Assembly: GCA_012931725.1 (NCBI GenBank)
Contig: CM022953.1
Coordinates: 24,946,534 to 25,010,533, forward strand
Direction of reading: 5' to 3'
Source: Litsea cubeba
Lineage: Eukaryota > Streptophyta > Magnoliopsida > Laurales > Lauraceae
Length of the DNA: 64,000 nucleotides
The translations under genes were made by a program, and so were the position numbers. Below the pieces are notes generated by a model, which was given only the letters and a program-made list of their open reading frames with translations, was not told the origin of the DNA and did not search any database. How positions within the stretch are numbered: the first letter of the stretch is position 1; every line of letters begins with the position of its first letter. Shown here one piece after another: positions 57,219 through 64,000 of the stretch.

Positions 57219-58861
57219 CTTATTAGTAATATACTTTGTTCCCAATAATGTATGAACTCCTTGAATCAGTTTTGAGACCCTCAAATAGCATGCATTTTCA
57301 GCTTCAGAACTCAAGGTCTCTGGTTAACCTGATATCATGTCCCACACTCCCATCATTAATTAACCATCTATACTTTTCAAACACTACCTAGTACCTACAA
57401 GTCACAAGCAACCCACTCAGGTTGAGTTTATAATCTCTTATAAAAGTTTGCAAGTCCATTAGACCCAAAATGCAAACATTCAAACAACCAATACTAGCAG
57501 GAGTACAATCCTAACAACCAATGTATGTACCAGATCCTATACAATTTTTTTAACCCAAATTATAAATATTCTCCTCTTTGATGAAGATCTCTGGTGATTA
57601 TGTCATGTTGCATATCAATTATCAAGTACCCTTTGAATCAGTACTTTGTCTTCTTACCAATAACTATTTTCACTTATGAACGTTGTGGGTCTTCCTCTCT
57701 TCTTCTTTTTTTCTCTCTATAAATATATTTAATGTTATTTTCTTTTTAAATCTGGGTTTTCCAAAGTTTATTTTTCCTAGTAACTAAATCTTGTGATATT
57801 TTATTTTTCATTTATAAACATCAAATGAAGTGGGAATCTTTAGTTCTATGTACTACTCCCATGTATTGATGAAATAGTAATATCTATCAAGCATCATATA
57901 TTGTTTCCTTTTTCTTCCTTTTTTTTCATTTTGTGATTTTTGTATTACTTATTGGTTTTTAATGATGAAGCTGGATTCATTCATTCATTCAAATTCATTT
58001 TATTGGTTTGGTTTCTTGCTTGATTTTCTGTACTTACTTTCAATGTTTAATGTCATTTCATAGTTTGTTCAGATGCTGAAAGAAGTTCCTTTGTTTTCAT
58101 TATTTCCTTTATTTGTATATCTCAAGACCACAAGGGAAGCATTATAATCAACAATTTCACTTACAAGGAACCAATCCATACTAACAAAATCATGGACTAC
58201 CTTGCACATAGGGCATGACCGGATCATGACCAAATATTGCAGCAATCGAATGATCAAAATAGCAACTTGATGTTTCCTCATGGCTGATTTTCTTTTTTCC
58301 CTTCTAGAGGGGTGACTCTCCAAAATGACATATTTCACAATCGCTAATAACACTCCATTACCAAGCTCCCTCTTTTCCAGTACAAAAGTACTTTGGACAT
58401 TTCAACAGAAAATATAACAAAAATCTGGAAGTGCCATTAATATCATAAAATATAATTGCTTTCATATACTAATTTCTAAATATAGTTAACAAACAATTAT
58501 GTAAAGAGGCAATAGGAAACAACTCACTCAAAGGTTCCCAATGTCACTGGTGACATCAGCATGAAGAAGGTTTCGAGACTCAAATCTCAAATCTTAGTAT
58601 GAAAGGCCATTATAGCCATGGCCAACATTTCTGAAACAATGAAATGCCAGAAAATGGAATAATTAAGATACTAGGTACTTTATATTTCTTGCAATACCTT
58701 GTCTTTAGATGGTTTACCCTTTCGAAGTTCCAACGGATACCATAAAAGAACAAAGTAAGAATAAGAATTTGCATTAAGCAAAACAGGTGCAATCCAACTT
58801 CCTGGTAAGAAAACACATACAGAAACATCCTAGCAATACATATGCTAGTTGCTGATTTCTT
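57219..58861. other. No supported gene; weak exon-like pieces on the minus strand
   Basis: AT-rich. On the minus strand two segments read well up to possible GT donors: one near 58740-58695 (peptide YPLELRKGKPSKDK) and one near 58330-58200 (SCYFDHSIAAIFGHDPVMPYVQ). I do not recognise either and give them little weight. Nothing else found. Confidence 0.25.
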
Positions 58862-60618
58862 GTTAGTTTTATGGACTCAATCCAGTAGATGATATAATAA
58901 ATTGATTAATTCTTTATTTATTCATATATTCATGCTTTCCTTTCATTAGATGAATGGTGATTTATTATATACTTGCACATAACCAATACGAATGACATGA
59001 TGGTTCATGAGATGAACCGGGGTCCACAAGTATATTAGATGTAACACATGTGTATGGATGAGATCCACATACGGGAGACATGTGTGACAAATCTTATACT
59101 TAAATATCTTCACAACCAGTGATGAGACTGGACATCTCATACTGACAAGGTTGCAGCACTTTGATCACTATGAGATAGTGTGATTTGTCTCGATCATCAG
59201 AATGGAAGATTCTGGATCATAGTATTGGTACATTGGATGTATTGAAGGACCATGAGAAGCACCTTATAAACACTGTCTTTATTTTAAGGTCTGCTCTCAT
59301 AATTCCCTAGCAATAGGCTCTCAATCCTGAGACATTAATGAACTCAAGTTTCTATCTATTCATTTGCTTTGAGTCACCAATGAGTGAGGCCAACTGTAGG
59401 TCAACACCTCGGTGATTTGGGTACATGGTAGTAGAGCTGTGGGAACATTCAATAGTCAAGATGGAATCTATCTCTAATATCCCCTTGTGCCAATTAATGG
59501 ATTTATCATTGGTAAGTGCGCACCCATTCCGATTAAGAGTTAATTGGAAAGGTACCTATGATCATTATAATTAATTGGGGCTCAAGGATAATAAGATATG
59601 GATCTATTTTGGAAGACAGGTCCAATTGATCCATGGATATTGATAGAGGGGTCTACTTGTGGTAATGAGGAAGTTTAGGGTCTTCTATGTAATATTCCTA
59701 AGACTGGAGTTCAATTGCATTTATATAGTGGAGTTATTTTGCAATTAACTGTGGGCCCGGATTACACATGAGATGTGGGGTCACGAGTCCCAGTTGGAGC
59801 CAGCTTTCTAAGGAATCCCTAGTGGTCCCCACGCTAGCCCAATTATTAGAAAGTATCTAATTCTAGTTGAACTCTAAAAGGAAAGTTACTATTTTTATTT
59901 GAAGTGAGACTTCTAATAGTGGTAATAGTAGACTTACTAATTTTAATAGAAGTAAGACTTCTATTTTAATTAGAAAGGAATTAGAAAGTTACTAATCATA
60001 TTTGAAGTGAGACTTCTAATTATGATATGGTAAGTTACTAATTATTGTGGAAGTAAGACTTCTATTATAATTAGCAAAGAGGAGGCAACTTGAAAAAGCT
60101 ATAAATAAGAGGAGAGGATGCCTTGGACGTCCATGCTTGCTCCTTCCATTGGGATTCACGCCCAAGGCTCTCTAAGTGCAAGTGTTGCACGAGCTCTTCT
60201 CCTCTTCCCTCTTCTAGTTCTCTTTCTAGTTCCTCCCTAGAGTTCCTAGTAGTTTTCTCTTGGAGATCCCACCATCTTCTTGAGAAAAGGAGAATCTGAT
60301 ACGGGTCATAGCGTGGAAGATCAAGAGGTCTTGGAGATCCTTATTTGATTAGTGAAAGCGTTTCATCATCAAAGAAAGACGCAACTCCTCCATTAGAGCA
60401 CAACCGAGCTCCAAAGGTATAATCCACTTCCTTGCATGTTGTAGATTTATTAGTTGCTGGTTCTATCTTATAGATAAACTGTTCTACTGATCATGATGAC
60501 AGAGATTGAGGACATAGATCTTGGATTGGGTTTTATAGCCTTGTGGATAGTTGATCCCTGCGTCAAGTGGGTCAAAAGTTTTTGAAACCTATCCTAGAGG
60601 CCCACCCTATTTCCAACA
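58862..60618 (+). repeat. 5' LTR of the copia element
   Basis: Starts TGTTAGTTTTATGG and ends TTTCCAACA, two bases before the PBS, 1757 bp. Highly similar to the solo LTR at 51306-53151 but with four rather than five GAAGTRAGACTTC units (about 59898-60062), which explains part of the length difference. TATA box GCTATAAATAAG near 60099. Confidence 0.9.
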
Positions 60619-60620
60619 AT

Positions 60621-60633
60621 TGGTATCAGAGCC
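60621..60633 (+). promoter_or_regulatory. Primer binding site of the copia element (tRNA-iMet type)
   Basis: TGGTATCAGAGCC, complementary to the 3' end of initiator methionyl-tRNA, two bases after the LTR end. Confidence 0.88.
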
Positions 60634-62377
60634 TTACCTCATCTCTTATCATGTTAGATCAGTAAGCTTGATCTAATCTTTACATGAGATGCGAAGAGGA
60701 TAGATCAAGGGCTATGTACGGATCAGTTTTGATGGTTTTGCTTGGATAATTAGTAAGTCCATGTTTGGATAGTCACAAAAGGGTCTAACAATGATGGAAT
60801 GATGGTAGGAAGCCATTGGAAATCTTCAGAAGAGTTTTGGAGATGGTTTGGACACGAAATACAAAAAACCCAACTTGCAGATTTCCGTCAGGCAGGTCGA
60901 CCGAGCCCTCTGGCAGGTCGACCGAACAGACTGACCGGGCAGCTCGACCCCCGCCGGGGGACACCCCCGGACCCCCTCTGCGTAGGGGGCATGAATCATA
61001 GTAGTGGCAATATTTGGCATCCTATCTTTCCATTATTGTTTGGTAACCCGGCTTTGTGAGTTGCTTTGCTAGTATGAGATACTAACATGCAGGTTATCAT
61101 GTTCTCTCCATATGGCCCACAAGTCTTTTACTTTCTTTTTATGGTTGAATGTTTATTATTGGCAAGTTGTAAAGGGCATCATGGTTTTCTTGGTTTCCCG
61201 GTTCAGGGCAAGGCATGGTGAAATTCCCTATGTGCCTTTTTTATTTCCATTAATAGATTATCATGTAAGTCTCATCGTAGAGACATAGGAATTTATGTAA
61301 TTTTCTTAATTTGTAAATTCTGGCGATGTCCGAGACTAAGAAGGAAAGTGAAGTTGGACTCCTAATCAAAGAGTTTGAAGATTACCAAAGGTGTTTTGGA
61401 GTTTCCCAAAGAGTTTGAGGAATTCCAAGTTTTTGGAAAGTCTAGAAGTCCAAGAAGTCTATTCCGTTTGGGCCATGTGGAGGAGAGGACTAGTTTCTAA
61501 TTTTAGCGTTTTCTATTTATAGTTGAATGCTTTATTTAGAATGTTTCCAAATCTGATCCAAACATAGAAAGTTACTAATATTGGTCAAATCAAATTAATT
61601 TTTGGAAAGAGTTCTAATTAGTGTTGATGTCCCATGAGATGGACACATTGGTAACACTAATTTAAGAAACTAGACTTTCCTTAAAATAACTTGACTTGGA
61701 ACCAATCTTAAATCACATCATGAGATGATTTGATGATTCATATATTTATATATGTGGGCCCTAATACCTTAAAAGGAAATCCTCAATTTTAAAATATTAA
61801 GTGGGAGCGGGGCATTTAATCCCCATGGTTTTCCACCATAGGTCCATTGTAAGGAAAGTATTAGCCTCGCGCCACCAAGAGAGTGGCCGTTCCCCACGGA
61901 GGGCTTTTATTTATCTGGTTACTAGATATGGATCTCCTATGGATAGTATTGATGAGACGTGGTGGGGGTTCACTCCCCAAGGAGGAGCTGCCCATCGCGG
62001 TTGTCATGCAATATTAGTTGGTGGGTCACACTTAACTAAAATAATGATGTAGTATCCCCAAGGATTTGCCTCATGTATTTTAGAAACCAAAGATAATCGG
62101 GAGTCATACATTATTTGGTATGAGATACCTAGATGATAGTGAATGATTGGGGATCAATGATAGTTAGTCTTAATCTTAATTTTCACAACTTTGATCCGCA
62201 CCAATCTGTGGGGCATTTGCACTCCCCAAGGAAGCATGTCCTAGGGGATTGGGATTCCAATGTATTCTAAATTTAGTGGTTATGAGGATTCCCATATGAA
62301 TTTGGTAGAATACTAAACCCTAATGTCATTTATATTCTTTCATTGAATGTATGGTTATGTGCTTTTATTTATACAGC
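60634..62377 (+). other. Long copia leader with GC-rich island
   Basis: About 1.74 kb between PBS and gag start without a believable gene. Around 60890-60990 a GC-rich island contains three near-repeats of GGCAGGTCGACCG and a strong hairpin (CCCCCGCCGGGGG and adjoining ACACCCCCGG). Just before the gag ATG the sequence TTTTATTTATACAG looks like a 3' splice site, so the leader might be spliced in the RNA; this is inference. Confidence 0.45.
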
Positions 62378-63314
62378 ATGAATTCAAATACTTTCAATCC
62401 ACTTGCGACCATCCTCAACCAGAACAAGTTGATGGGATCCAACTATGTAGACTGGAAAAGGAACCTGGATATTATCTTGACATCTTCAAGTTGCAAATAT
62501 GTCCTTCTAATACCCCCCCTTCCTGAGCCTGAGCTTGATGCACCACAGATTGTGAAAAACTTTTACACCAAGTGGACCAAAAAGAATGAGATGGCCAGAT
62601 GTTTTATTCAGGCATCCATGTCTACTGTTTTGCAAGAACAACATCAATCCTATAAGTCAGCATACGATATTATATCGAACTTAGAGGAGATGTTTGCAGA
62701 CCAGGTTAGGCCTGCTAGGCAGGCTGCTCTAAAAGTGCTGATGGAGACAAAGATGGCTGAGGGAACCCCAGTACAAAAAACATTTGTTACAAATGAAGTT
62801 GGCATTGAATGAGTTAGATGTACTGGGGACTGCGTTTGATACAGAAACACAGATCGACATTATCATTCAATCACTACCTGACTCATTCAAACATTTCGAG
62901 ATCAATTATAGTAAATTGGAAATGACCATAGCTGAGCTGTCTCGCCAGCTGGTAGTGTTTGAGGAAATCATGAAGAGAAGACCAACTGCCCTCATGACAG
63001 AAAAGTCATTTGCTAAGTCTAAGCCGAAAGGCAAAGACCGGGATAGCAAGAAAAAATCAGTCATCAAAGGTCCTAAGGTGGAGCATGGTTCCACTAGTGG
63101 TGTGGCCAAGGTCAAGGGTACAGGAGCAAAGGGAAAGTGTTTCCACTGTGGCATGACAGGACATTGGAGGAGGAATTGTCCACGATTTCTGTCAAAGGAA
63201 AAGACCTCAGGTATGATTGAGTCATTTATTTCTGAAGATAGTTTTTCAACTAGTACTTCAGAATCTTGGTTTGTAGACTTCGGTGCAACTAATTACATCA
63301 GTAATATGTTGTAG
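62378..63314 (+). pseudogene. Copia gag and protease start, frameshifted
   Basis: ATG at 62378-62380 (MNSNTFNPLATILNQNKL), followed by the copia gag core: NYVDWKRNLDIIL, SAYDIISNLEEMFADQ and, after a one-base gain in the A-run near 62775, LALNELDVLGTAFDTETQIDIIIQSLPDSF. A basic linker and one CCHC zinc knuckle, CFHCGMTGHWRRNC (about 63138-63180), follow. The protease begins SWFVDFGATNYISN, where the usual D-S-G is D-F-G, so the active site is altered. A stop (TAG at 63312) follows NML. Gag would form the particle and bind RNA. Confidence 0.85.
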
Positions 63315-64000
63315 GAGTTACAGGTAACCAGGAGGATTAATGACGGAGAAATCAGTATTAACCTGGGATCGGAAGTCAGGGCAGAAGCAGTGTCAGTAGG
63401 AGTAGTAACTTAGTTATTTTCAAATATTAAGTTGATTTTTGTCAGATACATTATATGTACCATTTTAAGACGGAATTTTAATTTTCTAGTATGATGAATA
63501 AGAGTTATTCTGTTACTTTTGGTAATTAAATCGTCTTAAAAAGGAGCGGTACTCTTATATATTCTGACAAGGTAATCAATGGCTTTTATTTGTTAACTCC
63601 CACAATGTATGAGATACATGACGCTGATGCTAATAATAGACCATCATTAAAGAGGTAGTCACCTTCATCTAATCCAACAAATTTTGGCACCCAAGAGGCA
63701 AGGTCATATAAACCTAAACAGGATTGACAGGCTAGTGAAAGATGGTATCTTGCCTTCATTGGTGGTAGAATCAATGCCTATCTACAAATCCTGTCTGGAA
63801 GGCAAAATGACCAAAAGACCCTTATTCATCTAAGGGCAGTCGGGCCAAAGATTTATTGGAGTTAGTGTTTACTGATGTGTATGGACCCATAATAATAGAG
63901 CGAGAGATTGATACGAGTATTTTATCACTTTCACCGATGATTACTCGAGATATGGATACATATACCTTATGCACCGCAAGTCCGAGATTTTTGAATAGTT
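63315..64000 (+). pseudogene. Copia pol remnant: GAG-pre-integrase and integrase start
   Basis: Protease remainder is badly decayed. At about 63690-63830, split over frames, GHINLNRIDRLVKDGILPSL and YKSCLEGKMTKRPL are recognisable as the GAG-pre-integrase zinc-binding region (the second Cys of the CxxC pair appears as Tyr-Lys-Ser-Cys, so it is damaged). From about 63840 the integrase core begins (LELVFTDVYGP), and near 63915-63990 YFITFTDDYSRYGYIYLM follows before a stop. At least three frame changes separate these. It continues past the window edge. Confidence 0.75.

Larger units (their letters stand above)
58862..64000 (+). mobile_element. Decayed Ty1/copia retrotransposon, runs off the window
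   Basis: 5' LTR 58862-60618, PBS at 60621, long leader, gag, protease remnant, GAG-pre-integrase and integrase pieces up to the window edge. Order gag-protease-integrase marks the copia superfamily. Frame breaks throughout. The 3' part and 3' LTR lie beyond 64000. Confidence 0.88.

Noticed and set aside
58069..58828. Minus-strand frames of 72 and 94 residues
   Set aside because: Unrecognised; in other frames exon-like peptides appear, but support is too weak to call a gene.

Overview
The window looks like a repeat-packed intergenic stretch of a large angiosperm nuclear genome. Almost every recognisable coding sequence belongs to a plant transposable element: chromovirus-type and Tat-type Ty3/gypsy, Ty1/copia, L1-type LINEs and CACTA-like DNA transposon ends. 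I see no intact host gene, no tRNA or rRNA, and no CRISPR array. The species cannot be named from this sequence.

Layout: (1) 1-6852 is non-coding DNA with CACTA-like termini, a CT-rich leader-like exon followed by a splice donor, and two tiny exons that match a SPLAYED-type SNF2 chromatin-remodelling ATPase in frame across a GT-AG intron, so it is probably a captured or relic gene fragment. (2) 6853-10970 is a 5' part of a Ty3/gypsy chromovirus (LTR remnant, PBS, gag, protease, RT, RNase H, start of integrase), with about ten stop codons and one frameshift. (3) At about 10970 it is fused to a 5'-deleted Tat-lineage Ty3/gypsy element, 'copy A' (10970-17006 and 40104-49636). (4) A second, complete member of the same family, 'copy B' (17007-40103, 23.1 kb), sits inside copy A with a perfect 5-bp target duplication (ATTTT). 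Copy B has 2.27/2.29 kb LTRs, a tandem-repeat leader, gag, a pol reading protease, G-patch, RT, RNase H, archaeal-type RNase H and integrase, a repeat-rich spacer, and an antisense gene. (5) 50579-55088 is a 5'-truncated L1-type LINE on the minus strand, interrupted by a solo copia LTR with TSD ATAGA. (6) 55756-57218 is a second truncated LINE. (7) 58862 to the window end is a decayed copia element whose 5' LTR is of the same family as the solo LTR.

The most interesting content is the antisense gene carried by both Tat copies. It has its own TATA box 122 bp upstream of an ATG, five exons with GT-AG boundaries whose phases match, a domain resembling the plant mobile domain and a coiled-coil C-terminus. 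The exon structure is conserved in both copies although both are damaged (frameshifts in B, a 1.78-kb deletion in A). Other notable points are a triplicated 1.05-kb block in copy A's 3' LTR, a short motif shared by LTR and internal spacer, palindromes and hairpins in non-coding parts, and a strong bias of stop codons toward C-to-T changes at Gln and Trp codons, as expected from decay of methylated transposon DNA.

Coordinates of element ends come from TG...CA termini, PBS/PPT positions and target duplications read directly. Lineage names are from recognised motifs, not from a database search.
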